From the NCBI RefSeq assembly GCF_009017415.1, contig NC_092403.1, forward strand, positions 310,001-374,000: 64,000 nucleotides of DNA, in the 5' to 3' direction. Under the pieces are notes generated by a model, which was given only the letters and a program-made list of their open reading frames with translations, searched no databases and was not told the DNA's origin. This document shows positions 1 to 10,551 of the stretch, piece after piece. A program made the translations under genes and the position numbers. This DNA comes from Aspergillus flavus. Taxonomy: Eukaryota > Ascomycota > Eurotiomycetes > Eurotiales > Aspergillaceae. How positions within the stretch are numbered: the stretch's first letter is position 1; every line of letters begins with the position of its first letter.

Positions 1-1794
1 GGAGGTGGCACGAAATGGTTCCTTCCCGTCCTATCAAAGCTTGACATTCCGGTCGAGTACACTTTCACCGACATCTCACCAGCATTTCTCGCGCAAGCTA
101 GACGACGTTTCAAAGAGTATTCGTTTGTGCAATATCGTATTCATGATATTGAGAAGCCCCCGCCCGATGATCTCGTGAGCACGCAGCACATCATTATAGC
201 CAGCAACGCCGTTCACGCCACATCCAGTCTACAAGAGTCCACGCGAAACATGCGGAAGGCCCTGCGGTCAGATGGAGTGGTCCTAATGTTGGAAATGACG
301 CGACCAGCGTTCGCAATTGATATTGTCTTTGGCCTCTTTCGTGGGTGGTGGGTTTTCAACGATGGTCGCAACCATGCCATTACCAACGAACACCGTTGGG
401 AGACAGATATGCACACGGTCGGTTACGGCCATGTAGACTGGACAGATGGTCATTCACCGGAGGTCAGTGTACAGAGAGTCATCTTCGCCACAGCGACCGG
501 GACACAAAGTGAACGCTTGCCGCTCGGCAAGCCTCTAGAAAAGGTGCACCCAGTACAAAAGGTAGACAACGCTTCGCGGAGGAAAGTGATTGATAAGTAT
601 ATACGACGGAGTATTGAGACTTTCACTCTGCCTGTGACTTCACAGAACGGCTTTGGGTCAGATGGGCAGGTCGTACTATTAACGGGGGCAACCGGTAGCC
701 TCGGTAGCCATATTGTGGCGCATCTCGCTCAACGACAGTCTGTAAAGACTATATTCTGTCTGAACCGGGGTAATCCCAATGAGGAGCCATTCCAAAAACA
801 GACGTCCGCACTCAAGAAGCGCGGGATACCCCTAGCCACTCATGAAATGTGTAAAGTAAAGGCACTGACAGCAACTATCTCTCATCACAAACTGGGGCTT
901 TCGTCAGAGCTATATGACACTCTCAAGACCACTGTGACCCATATCATCCACAATGCTTGGCCAATGAATGGGGGGTTGAAGCTATCGGGCTTTGAGAAGC
1001 AATTCGAAGCGATGCGTCACCTAGTCGACCTCGCGAGCGACATCGCATGCCATCTTCCCACAGAGTCAAAAGTTAGGTTTCAGTTTGTTTCCTCTATTGC
1101 GACTGTCGGACATTACCCCATCGTTACCAGTCAGAATAATGTCCCAGAACAATCAACAAACATCGAGTTTGTGTTATCCAATGGATATGGTGAGGCGAAG
1201 TTTGTCTGCGAGCGAATCCTCCAGGAGACTCTCCAGCGATATCCGAGTCGCTTCCAAGTTATGGTAGTTCGTCCGGGCCAGATCGCTGGATCTTCTAGCA
1301 GTGGGTGCTGGAACACAGCAGAGCACTTCCCCGCTATGGTCAAGTCAGCACAAACACTCAGGGCACTTCCGGATCTGCAAGGAGATCTTTCGTGGACACC
1401 TGTGAATGATATCGCCGCCAGTATAGTGGAGTTATTGCTGACTGACAATACACCTTATCCGGTGTATCACTTGGATAACCCCATCCGCCAACCTTGGCAT
1501 GACATGATACGCATTTTGGCTAGTGAGCTTAGTATTCCTACCGGTAATATTGTCCCCTTCTCTGAATGGATCCAACGAGTCCGCAGCTTCCCAGGATCAA
1601 GAGAAGATAATCCAGCAGGTATGATGGCCGACTGGTTGGAAGAAAACTTTGAGCGTATGTCATGTAGCGGAGTTTTGTTGGAAACGACAAGAGCGAGGGA
1701 GCATTCCTCGACTCTGGCTGGGGTCGGGCCGGTCAGTGAGGAGGTCACTCGGCGGTATTTGCATTGTTGGAAGCAGTGTGGATTCTTGCACTAG
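1..1794 (+). CDS. Non-reducing polyketide synthase, C-terminal part (C-methyltransferase and thioester reductase), 5' truncated by window
   Basis: The frame is open from base 1 and ends at a TAG at 1792-1794, so about 597 C-terminal residues are visible. Residues 1-175 match the end of a SAM-dependent C-methyltransferase domain of fungal NR-PKSs: a glycine-rich start (GGGTKWFLPVL), FTDIS, and the GLFRGWWVF and HRWETDMH blocks. From about residue 223 comes a Rossmann thioester-reductase domain with the NADPH motif LTGATGSLG and a YGEAK (YxxxK) catalytic motif. In this family the reductase releases the ACP-bound polyketide as an aldehyde, as in citrinin or 3-methylorcinaldehyde synthases. SAT, KS, AT, PT and ACP should lie to the left of the window. 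The product cannot be inferred. Confidence 0.93.
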   Translation, partial: GGGTKWFLPVLSKLDIPVEYTFTDISPAFLAQARRRFKEYSFVQYRIHDIEKPPPDDLVSTQHIIIASNAVHATSSLQESTRNMRKALRSDGVVLMLEMTRPAFAIDIVFGLFRGWWVFNDGRNHAITNEHRWETDMHTVGYGHVDWTDGHSPEVSVQRVIFATATGTQSERLPLGKPLEKVHPVQKVDNASRRKVIDKYIRRSIETFTLPVTSQNGFGSDGQVVLLTGATGSLGSHIVAHLAQRQSVKTIFCLNRGNPNEEPFQKQTSALKKRGIPLATHEMCKVKALTATISHHKLGLSSELYDTLKTTVTHIIHNAWPMNGGLKLSGFEKQFEAMRHLVDLASDIACHLPTESKVRFQFVSSIATVGHYPIVTSQNNVPEQSTNIEFVLSNGYGEAKFVCERILQETLQRYPSRFQVMVVRPGQIAGSSSSGCWNTAEHFPAMVKSAQTLRALPDLQGDLSWTPVNDIAASIVELLLTDNTPYPVYHLDNPIRQPWHDMIRILASELSIPTGNIVPFSEWIQRVRSFPGSREDNPAGMMADWLEENFERMSCSGVLLETTRAREHSSTLAGVGPVSEEVTRRYLHCWKQCGFLH

Positions 1795-2152
1795 GGGTTA
1801 GATATCTAATAGAAGCTAATTTAGTCTCACTGATAGATTCTATTTCGCATCGTGTGCCTCGCGTTTATAGAATTGGGAAACATGATCCACAGGAATTTGT
1901 GGGATTAATTAAAATAATTGTGATGGTGTTTCTTTTACACATAATCCGTTAGCGCTAGGTCGTATCAGGAAAGGCCTTTCGGCTACCTAGTAGGTACCTA
2001 GCCTACCTAGTACCTAGTACTAGTAGTACTATAGGTCCGAATGAATATTTTCTAGCATTTCAAAAAGCAAGCGATATTTACGTTACATCTCGTGGAATCC
2101 ACATCGAGTCGTAAAATCAACCATTCCTGAAGTTCCTTGTTACCATCAGTCA
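1795..2152. repeat. Intergenic gap with short TACCTAG-type repeats
   Basis: This gap separates two convergent genes. At about 1984-2035 it holds overlapping, partly palindromic copies of ACCTAG and CTAGTA that could fold into small hairpins. No coding signal was seen. Confidence 0.5.
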
Positions 2153-2865
2153 TTAACACTTGTGGAAACGAACAATGGTGTTCCACTTGTCGTTATGGAA
2201 ATCCTGACCAGAGAAGGTCTGGCCTCCATGAAGACAAGTGTTTTTAATCAGCTGCGCGCCGTCGGCAATATTGTTGAAGCTGGGCAGGACTTTGGTAAAG
2301 GTATTCTTTGATCCAGGTCAATATATGTTACTGCAAATAAGAACGTAGCCTGGAGGTACTTACATCATTACACCACCAAATAGCCGATGACCAGGAACAG
2401 CTGACCTGACCACAGCTGCCGGGGCCAGGTCCTCTCTGAGGCTTGCCAGGAACGGTCCTCAAGTACTTGATGCCTTTATCGATATCACTCTGATAAGCAG
2501 AGGGGAATTTGCCACAGACAACTTCGCCACGCTCGACTAAATGCGATGAAGTGTCTTCTTCCTCAGCAGCCTGTTCGGCAGAGACAACAGTGGGGAACTC
2601 ATTGTCGTAGTTAGGGTTGATCTCGCGCAGTTGAGATAGGACTTTCTCGATGGTACCGTTCAAAACGACGGTTGGCCCACCGGGGGTCGTCTCGACTTCC
2701 CATGAGAATTCCTCAATGGTATATCCCTCAATGGGGGACTCATCGGCTTGCAACTGATGAAGGGTTAAACAAAATTGTGCAAGAATAGGGTGAACAAGTC
2801 ACACTCAAGCATACCTGAGTAATAAGGCCAGCAGCCAGCAACCAAAGGAAATTAAAAGATTTCAT
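2153..2865 (-). CDS. Small secreted cysteine-containing protein, three exons (paralogue of the gene at 24999-25737)
   Basis: Model: complement(2153-2305, 2364-2753, 2815-2865), 197 aa. Exon 1 is just the signal peptide (MKSFNFLWLLAAGLITQ). The ATG at 2865 is the one that gives this hydrophobic start. Introns of 61 nt (GTATGC donor) and 58 nt (GTAAGT donor) are both phase 0. The mature protein holds a SWEVE block, GPGPGSCGQVSCS, IWWCND and a C-terminal KWNTIVR..KC, with six cysteines in all. I do not recognise a named family. The 24999-25737 gene shares the same motifs and the same two intron positions, which supports the model. It is probably an extracellular protein of unknown role. A long 5' gap separates it from the C2H2 gene. 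Confidence 0.85.
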
Positions 2866-4426
2866 GATTGAGGTCTGTATCGTCTCGGTAGAATGAAAGA
2901 ATTGAGAATAAGCAACCCTGTGCTCTGGATATTTTGCGGCTTTATAGCAACGTACTGCGACCGTACGCACAGGTAATCAAACGTAGGGTTACATTATTGT
3001 AGTGGACTAATTGTTCACTAATCTACTAGTAAGTACAAGCAAAGTCTAAGAGAGATGAGGATGGGGGTAGCATGGGAAAGTAGATGCAGGACTAAGACAT
3101 ATCCAGGGCCCAGGCTTTGGTAAGTAGGTCACTAGCTCCATTGGAGATCTAACAGGGCTGAGAAGACACTAATTTGACCATCAGCAGAAACATCTCAGGA
3201 TCCTCGGAATATTGTTATGAATTTTCTGTGGGTTCGAATAGATTTACTGAGCACATATTAACTCACGTTTCAATGGTCTTGCATTTTATCTAAAGTCATT
3301 CTGCACTATGTCATGGACCCTGAACTATAGGGCTTAGAAGCAGCAGGAATCATATATGCCCAGTGGGTAAAAGCCCCAAATATAAACTTGGTTCCTCACC
3401 TTGGCATAGTGGAATCACTAGACATGATGCCAATAGATCGAAGTAGGGCTACCTACGGAGGGCTGCGTGCATATTTCCTTTTTCAGAGAGCAACGGGTCA
3501 ACTATGTCTGCTTTTCTAAGAGCACGTCTATTAAGAACCAACGAAACACCACCCGATATTCAAATATCTCCCGTTGAAAGTGCTTGAGTCGACCATAAGC
3601 GAGACTAGCAGGGTATCTTCGACCCACTAGCGCGTCCCCACTCCCCACATATTGTCTTACTATGTTGAAGGCGGAATCAAAGTCCGAGGGCCGACTCCTG
3701 AGAGATCATAGTTGAACGGAAAGAGATGTTGCTGTTTCTCTTCAGGTGGGTCATCAATCACTCTACAGCCAGACCGTTTTCTGCAGGTTAGTTCCGTTGA
3801 ATGCTTCGTGAGTGTGGGAACCCTGGCTACTGTCACAACCCCCAACATTACCTGCCTGAGTAATGTGACAGTCTGTCAGTATCATTATAATCAGGCTATC
3901 CAGAACCATAATCCATCACAAAATTAATAGAAGTAAATCTTTGATTAGACAGTCATCCGAGACTGCGGTGGCTTGCACAATGGAGAGAGATACAAGCTGA
4001 GGACAAAGAAAAAAATCCGGATTAGAATGATATACCATAGATAGCACACCTGGTAGTGGGGCGTTCTAGGGAAAGATCCTATGTATTAGTTGCGGTATCC
4101 TTTGTAATGCCTATTATAGAGCAGCCTTTTATCGCATTGAGTTGACGGACTTGGGGTGTCACTGAAAAAGGAACAATTGAACTGCACGTTGCTGGGTCTT
4201 CCGTGGAGCGTACCAGTCCACGTGGTGACAATAAATATCCAAACCGACATGCAAAATTTGAGGCAAAAAGCAGAAGGTCTACGATATGCTATATAAACTG
4301 GTTGGTTTGACCTTCTCGGCTCTTTTAGGTTCACCTTCAACGTCGTATTATGTCATAACAGTCGTCTACAAGTCCACTCAAGAGACTCTAATTCAACCCA
4401 CGTATCTGTGGCCTGTTCTTAATGCC
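2866..4426. other. Intergenic region without recognised gene
   Basis: Only short uncharacteristic ORFs occur. A TATATAAA box at 4290-4297 lies about 130 nt before the next start codon and probably serves the C2H2 gene. Confidence 0.5.
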
Positions 4427-5190
4427 ATGTCTATCAACCGCATGGACATTAACTATGTACTCAACTCAGCTGAGACGGATACTAACAGCATCGATGAGGA
4501 GCAAGCACCATTTGAGAGCTCAACCAACAAAAGCTATCAGTCAGATGATGTTACCCAGCCAGCAATCCCCCATTATCCGTTATCAGAGTAGGTCATCCAG
4601 TACAAAGCGGTATGCTTGTATATACTGATGCCAAGAGGATGGGTTTGCTAACAATGACTAGAGACATGTCGTGCCCAGGACATGAGGGGTTATGCTTCTG
4701 CCCTTGGTGCCCTGACCGGTGGTTCGGGGATGATGAGATTGATTCTCATATTGTAGGTCATCTTCAGGAGGTCAACCAGGCCATTTGGGTCGGCGATGGG
4801 AAGGACCATAGTATTACTCTTACCAAAATGGTAGCCCATGTCATGATGTGTGTGGAACATGCCCCACCTTACTGTTGCACATATCAAGACGGTAGTCCAT
4901 GTGAAACCTTTCAAACGCCAAAGGACCTTATGGACCATATCTACAATGCCCATTGTCCCAGGGCGTTCAAGTGTCCATGGCACCCTTGTGAGGGGCCAAA
5001 CTCTGTTCACTTTGGCTACAATGGGTTAACGGAGCATGTCAGGAAATGCCACCTTTTCCCTGTCTGGTACATGTGCAGTTACTGCCACATGGTAGTGAGA
5101 AACCGGGCTGGTCTTGTAGCCCACAGATGGCATAGACGACACCTGGAAGTTGAATGTGACATTGAAAAGATGCTTAACAGTGATAACTAG
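4427..5190 (+). CDS. C2H2-type zinc-finger protein, two exons
   Basis: Model: join(4427-4587, 4662-5190), 229 aa. The 74-nt intron has a GTAGGT donor, a TGCTAAC branch site and a CTAG acceptor, and joins phase 2 to the frame DMSCPGHEGLCFC. The ATG at 4427 follows a TATATAAA box at 4290-4297; an in-frame ATG at 4286 is too close to that box to be likely. The C-terminal 180 residues hold about four Cys/His clusters: CPWC..H..H, a Cys-His set around CETFQTPKDLMDH, CPWHPC..H..H, and CSYC..H..H ending in a basic HRWHRRH. The N-terminal 50 residues are acidic and Ser/Thr-rich. It may bind nucleic acid, but no known regulator is recognised. It could be lineage-specific. Confidence 0.75.
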
Positions 5191-5764
5191 CTGTAAACCC
5201 TTCTTTCTCTCCTTTCCTTTTTCTTAAGCCATCTTTTGCCTTTGCTTTGTCTTTGTCTTTATCTTTTGTGTCTTTGTCCAATTACTATCTTCTGTTATGT
5301 TTCCTATTTCCCCAACAACGAGCATTACAAGGTTCTCAGGAAATTGCCATTCTAGCCCTTCATATCTACTTAGATCTACCAGAGCAAACCATGGCCATCT
5401 GCATAGACTTTCGTGCAGATATTCTCCCTCATAATCTCAATGGCAACGCCTGTTGATCATAATTTTCGAACCTCTCTCGATGATATCCTTACTCTACTAT
5501 AGTAATGCAACACGATTTATTCCCACTTACTAATAGATTATATCTTAGTGTTGGTGGCTAGAAAACCAAGAAAAGAAATATCTCTATATATGGAGCACTG
5601 TCGCCGCTGAAACTAGTGCTAGTATAAATGTGATATAACCCAAAGAGGTAATGAACGGCCTGAGGTACTTATTAACACCTATTGAGGAAGGGAGTGACTG
5701 CTTTCCCTTCCGCGTTTACTCAACATACTCTCATCACATCACTTTCCAGTTCATCACACCAATC
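5191..5764. other. Intergenic, pyrimidine-rich stretch
   Basis: About 5195-5280 is strongly CT-rich with repeated CTTTGT units, on the 3' side of the C2H2 gene. The remainder contains no supported gene and probably includes the promoter of the CE5-like pseudogene. Confidence 0.45.
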
Positions 5765-6614
5765 ATGTATCTGAGGAAAATGAATCTAGCCCTGCTTGTA
5801 CTATTCAGTTTCCTTTTGCTTGCCTTTGCCAGCCAGCCCTCTCCATGCGTCAAGGTCCACTTGATTGTTGCTCGACAGAGTACCTCCTGGCCAGGGGAAG
5901 GTCGTATGAAAGAGCTAGCCGATCATATCAAGCAACAACTCCCAAGTTCTGACTCCGAAGCGCTCCAGTATCCGGCATACGGCGACATCTGGTGATATCG
6001 CTCTTCGGTGTTCACCGGAGACAAGGCTATGGTCACTGCGATTACTACTTATACATCACGTTGTCCAGATTCGAAGATCGGGCTTCTAGGATACTCACAG
6101 GTTCGTTATTAGTTTAGACTATTCCGCTCTGCTTATTAACTGGAGATAGGGCGCCCATATCATCGGAGACATTCTTTGCGGCTCCATAGTCGAGAGAGAG
6201 ATCCCAGCCATCCCTCCGATTGAAGATTACCTGGGTAAAAGGAGTAGGTGAGCGTAGCTCGGATAGCCAGGCTAGCTACTCACAGGTCTACAGTTGTCGC
6301 TGCGGTTTCAATGGGGGATCCTACATTTATCCCTGGTCTTCCATATGACTTCGGGACAAGCAAGAACACCGGGGTTCGATTATCTTCTCCGAGCTAAAGC
6401 TACAACTAATATTCAGGGCCAGAAATTCCCCCGAGTAAACAACACAGTGTGCACCAAGTACGATTCCATTCGGCGGTCGTATTGTGATGACGGCGACATA
6501 TATTGCGCCTCGGGAATTTGGTTTGGGGTTCATAGAAGATACGTTGCGAAATACAAAGACGACGCGACACGTTTCGTGCTTTCGAAGATCAATGCAACAA
6601 TGCAACAGTGGTGA
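5765..6614 (+). pseudogene. CE5 family esterase (cutinase / acetylxylan esterase-like) with one in-frame TGA
   Basis: The spliced frame is join(5765-6100, 6150-6234, 6294-6373, 6417-6614), 699 nt, which stays in phase throughout. It starts with a signal peptide (MNLALLVLFSFLLLAFAS), followed by a CE5 pattern. The nucleophile motif GYSQG is split by the first intron (GYSQ|GAH). MGDPTFIPGLPYD and YCDDGDIYC (catalytic Asp) follow, and then a His in FGVHRRY. The catalytic Ser, Asp and His are therefore all present. A TGA at 5993-5995, after LQYPAYGDIW, cuts the protein at about 76 residues, before the nucleophile. No GT..AG pair removes it. The 43-nt last intron is short, so a frameshift there is an alternative. 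Either it is a recent pseudogene or the base is a sequencing error. Confidence 0.8.
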
Positions 6615-7039
6615 CATGACGCTTATAGTATCGGGTCAACATGTGGTAGGTACACGGATGTCAGAGATGGATTTGTGGCAGAACGGACAGTACTAACGTC
6701 AATACAGCTGAAGCTCTATGGTTTCAATCCATTGTGGAGGGTTTGGGCATCTAAATTACACAGCCCGGTATGAATACGCAGCTGTGCTCTTAGTCAAATC
6801 TATGAATGTCACCCAGGTTCTGTGATCTTACCTGAGAAATATCTCAATTCATTATGCCTACTATTTCCTGAAGGATCACTTTATAAGGAAATTAAAAAAC
6901 GTGATACATCACGTGTAGTATTTCATGCCTAAGGCACTGATCTGTGAACCCCGCCATATATCAAGTCCAGTTAAGTGAATTCGTGTGTATTTCACTTCCG
7001 CTATTCTTCAAATCACCTGGAGCTGATGGTATCCTCATA
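6615..7039. other. Intergenic, no gene seen
   Basis: Low-information sequence between the CE5 relic and the SDR gene. It should contain the SDR promoter, but no clear box stands out. Confidence 0.4.
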
Positions 7040-7985
7040 ATGTCCCTGAATGCGTCTAATCTTTTCTCCGTTCACGGCATCGTCGCCATCATTACAGGCG
7101 GCGGAACAGGTGTGTACTACCGTATCTCATCCTCAGTATTATATATTAATAAATGTAGGCCTCGGGCGGACCATTGCCCTTGCCCTAGATACCAACAACG
7201 CCGAGAAAGTTTTTATCATCGGGCGTCGTGAGCAACCACTTCATGAAACAGCCGCTCAAGCGACGAACCAGTCCATCATTCCCATTGTCGCAGACATCAC
7301 CTCGCAGGAATCTCTAGAGAATGCGTACCACGCCGTAGCGGCTCAGACTTCGCACATCGACCTTCTATTTGCCAATAGCGGCACCGACGGTCCATCCGCC
7401 CATTTACCGCCCAAACCAGATGGCTCACCACCAACCCTGGCTGAATTCCGCGACCATCACTGGGGTCATCAAATGACCGACTTTTCAGAGACCCTGAACG
7501 TCAACGTGACCGGCACACACTACACCATTCTGGCATTTCTGCCACTGTTAGACGAGGCGAACAAGCGCCGTCCACCACAGGATTCTAATGAGCTTGCGTC
7601 ACCACATCCGCAAGTCATTGTGACCAGCTCCGTATCAGCAATGATGAACCGTCCAGCGAGTCTAGCATACTCATTCTCGAAGGCCGCTTTACTGCATCTA
7701 GTCGAGGTGTTTGCGGCTCAACTCGCGCCGTACCGGATCCGTGTCAATGGTGTTGCCCCAGGTCTATTCTATAGTGACCTCTCGAAACATCTATTTGATA
7801 AAAGTGGCGTGTCAGGACGTGGGATCTCCGAGGGGTCCTTTACGACTGAGCTTAACCCTCTCACCCGAGCGGGCAGCGATGAGGATATTGCCGGTACGAT
7901 ACTGTGGATGGCGAGTCGGTCAGGGGGATACCTGAATGGGGACACAATCGTGCTCGACGGTGGCCGAACAGCGGTTGTCAGATAG
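7040..7985 (+). CDS. Short-chain dehydrogenase/reductase (SDR), two exons
   Basis: Model: join(7040-7109, 7159-7985), 298 aa. The 49-nt intron (GTGTGT..TGTAG) falls inside the cofactor loop, and splicing restores IITGGGTGLGRTIA, the TGxxxGxG NAD(P)-binding motif of classical SDRs. Other landmarks are an N-S-G turn (FANSGTDG), a VTSSVSA segment carrying the catalytic Ser, YSFSK (YxxxK), and a C-terminal LDGGR typical of the FabG/gluconate-dehydrogenase-like group. The DxT motif after beta-3 is VADIT. It is a cytosolic oxidoreductase of unknown substrate. It could serve the polyketide cluster to the left, but the genes between argue against calling it a cluster member. Confidence 0.92.
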
Positions 7986-8437
7986 CTTTCTTGGCCAGTA
8001 CGAGGCGCAACGTTGGTGAACCTCACTTGTTAAGCTATGGCGCAATGTCCATCCTGTCAGTCCCAGACTTTTGGTGATGACTATGTGGGTTATCAATATT
8101 GGTTGGTAAAATAGAAATACAGTCGGAGCATTTAGCTATTACACGTCCTAATCATGGAAGAGCCATATCATCCCCACAAAATCTTCACCTATTTCGTCTC
8201 GCATCTCATAGATCATCGAATGGCATGCTTTATGACTATGCACAACCTTATCTGACTCAGCATATGCACGAGGGATTCCGCCAATGAGAAGCTTCCGAGC
8301 TCCCCAGATCGACATCATCAATCCTTATCTTATCAACGCCAATCACTTCTGCTTCTCAACTTTCTCCTTTTCATCATCCATACAACAACCACCACAGACT
8401 CTATAAAAACAGGGTCAATGACAACCAAAATGCAACA
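7986..8437. promoter_or_regulatory. Intergenic region with TATA-like box before the 8438 gene
   Basis: CTATAAAAA at 8400-8408 lies only about 30 nt upstream of the next ATG. That is unusually close for a start codon. Otherwise no gene is seen. Confidence 0.4.
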
Positions 8438-10444
8438 ATGTCCACCCACCATTCCATCAAACGCAAACCCGTCACCCTACCACCCCAAGAAACAGGCATC
8501 ATCCTCACCACAGCACCACGACCACAAACCTCCCACGGAAAGACCCCAAACACAGTTACACCAACACTAAGACCAACAACCAGCAACGGAAGACCACCGG
8601 AACTATACGCACCACCACCGCCCTACTCCCAAAATTCCAATGTCGCACCTCCAATACCACAACCCCCAACTCAACCCCGACCACCCCAAACAACCCTCTC
8701 AACGCCACCCCTCCGCAACCACAAAAGCACCCCCAACCTCCGCAATCCACCATCCGCCCTCCCCCGCACCGCAACCGACCTCCCAATCCCAGGCCCAAAC
8801 GCCATCCAAAAGGCCTACGGCGAAGTGTCCCACTTCCTAGGCGGCCTAATCGCCCACCCAACAGAATCAACCCGCCATTACACAATCCTCCGCCACTCCC
8901 ACGGCATAGTCTTCTACCGCGGCAGCACGACCTCAATCGCCATCTCCATCTTTTCAGATACCCTCCTTCCCCAGGACAGAAAATACTTCCTCCAAAGCCG
9001 CGGCTGGACCGGGAAAACAGGCATGAAAGCCAAAGCTCTCTTCCGTCTTACAGATGACTGGCTAGACGTAACGCCTTCATTCGCGCTTCGCGCAAACCAA
9101 GTCTCCCCGGGAGACGAACGCGCGTGGCAAAGAGATATTACCAAGTTTCGCAAGAAGGCACCCTCGAAGCTTTTAAATCATGAACTCCGCGAGACGATTG
9201 TGGCCAGAATCCCCGCCGAAGCAGGCGACGGATACTTTCAATTAAATCTCTGCCAGTCCGCGAAGAAGAAAGTCCTCTGTTCGAGTCCCGTTTTCAGGGT
9301 CCTAAGTACTTCTCTAGACCCTAGTTCATTACGGGGTGCAAGTCTATCAACCATGCCCCTCGAAGTCGGCGCAATGGTCCTAAGTACATACGCACAGACT
9401 GCAGTACAAGCGATCATTAACCCAGTTACGTCAACAGTATCAAATAAATTGACACCCTACAAACCAGGCACAGTCACCCAAACCGCAGCAGAAACAGCAT
9501 ACTCCCTAAGTGGAATGGAAGATCGTGTCGCGCGCATAAGAAACCACAGAGGCAGCAATGACTCAAACCCCACCGACGAGACAGAAAGCCGAGCGAGACA
9601 AACCCAAGAATACCAACAGGCCGGGGCGCTGGAAAACGGCCCGCAGTCTCCTTTCCCAATGGACTTTAAAGCGCGCACTCAACCCCAAACTCAGGGTCAA
9701 TTCAGCGAAAGCTCACGGTACACACTTACCAAAGTCCCGGATACGGTATTGGACAAATTACGCGGGCGTTACCTCGCCTGGGCGCGTTATGACCTCGATA
9801 GGAGACCATCAAATACACCTCCTAAATCACCAACTCAGTTTCCAAGTTCACCATATACTCCTTATAACCCCCAGCACGCATATATAACCCCATCCAACTC
9901 CCAAGGCTCCCAGATCCAAGCTCAAAGTCAAAGTCAGAAAAGCCCCTGGTTCCCAACAATCCTCTCCATCAGCCCTCTAAATCCATCATACCAGAACAGG
10001 GTGAATCTAACATCAGCGATGCAAAAGACAACTCTCCTCCGGTTCCTCGACGAAATCCACGTCCCAGCTTCAAGCAGGGTGCAGATTCGCGTAATGTGTT
10101 TTCTGCGACCGGATATCCCTCTTCCGTCGCCGTCTGGTATGACGGAGAAGGATCTTCTAGTCGCGCGAGAGAGGGCAGCTGAGGCGGAGATGTTGGCTGA
10201 TGCGTGTGACGTTGATTGTGCGCAGGGGATACTGGAGCATCCGGCTTGGGGGCCGGAGGTGCTTGGTGCTTCTGAGCGACAGGGAGGCTGGATGGATCGG
10301 ACGAGAGAGGGGATGGAGAATGTAAGGACGCGAGCGGAGAAGATAGTTGAGAGTGTGCCCCTTCATTGGATTGGGGTTCGGTCGGCGACGGCAGAGATGC
10401 GGGATCGACAGGTGGAGATTAATGGTTTTTATATTGTCCGATAG
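8438..10444 (+). CDS. Large conserved fungal protein of unknown function, Pro-rich N-terminus
   Basis: This is a single exon of 668 aa. Residues 1-125 are Pro/Thr/Ser-rich and look disordered, with PPPPYSQN. A folded core runs from about 128 to 345, including AYGEVSHFLGGL, HSHGIVFYRG, DRKYFLQSRGWTG and ELRETIVARIPAEAGDGYF, and looks like a conserved domain. A Gln/Ser/Pro-rich linker follows to about residue 515. An alpha-helical C-terminal segment then carries LLRFLDEIHVP and RPDIPLPSPSG. There is no signal peptide or clear membrane segment. The pattern resembles a widespread Eurotiales protein of unknown role. The composition (CCx codons, very C-rich) differs sharply from the AT-rich flanks. 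It is a well-supported gene without an assigned function. Confidence 0.85.
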   Translation: MSTHHSIKRKPVTLPPQETGIILTTAPRPQTSHGKTPNTVTPTLRPTTSNGRPPELYAPPPPYSQNSNVAPPIPQPPTQPRPPQTTLSTPPLRNHKSTPNLRNPPSALPRTATDLPIPGPNAIQKAYGEVSHFLGGLIAHPTESTRHYTILRHSHGIVFYRGSTTSIAISIFSDTLLPQDRKYFLQSRGWTGKTGMKAKALFRLTDDWLDVTPSFALRANQVSPGDERAWQRDITKFRKKAPSKLLNHELRETIVARIPAEAGDGYFQLNLCQSAKKKVLCSSPVFRVLSTSLDPSSLRGASLSTMPLEVGAMVLSTYAQTAVQAIINPVTSTVSNKLTPYKPGTVTQTAAETAYSLSGMEDRVARIRNHRGSNDSNPTDETESRARQTQEYQQAGALENGPQSPFPMDFKARTQPQTQGQFSESSRYTLTKVPDTVLDKLRGRYLAWARYDLDRRPSNTPPKSPTQFPSSPYTPYNPQHAYITPSNSQGSQIQAQSQSQKSPWFPTILSISPLNPSYQNRVNLTSAMQKTTLLRFLDEIHVPASSRVQIRVMCFLRPDIPLPSPSGMTEKDLLVARERAAEAEMLADACDVDCAQGILEHPAWGPEVLGASERQGGWMDRTREGMENVRTRAEKIVESVPLHWIGVRSATAEMRDRQVEINGFYIVR

Positions 10445-10551
10445 TCGATGTGGTTCAAGATTGTGTATATTGCTTTGTATTATATGTGGATAATTGTATA
10501 ATGGCCATCTCTCTGTCTGGGCAGATAGTAAATATTAATAACAACGTACAC

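Noticed and set aside
3231..3245. GGGTTCGAAT resembling a tRNA T-loop
   Set aside because: No acceptor stem, D-arm or anticodon arm could be found around it.
5993..5995. Intron to remove the in-frame TGA of the CE5 gene
   Set aside because: No GT..AG pair within a reasonable distance spans it while keeping the frame.
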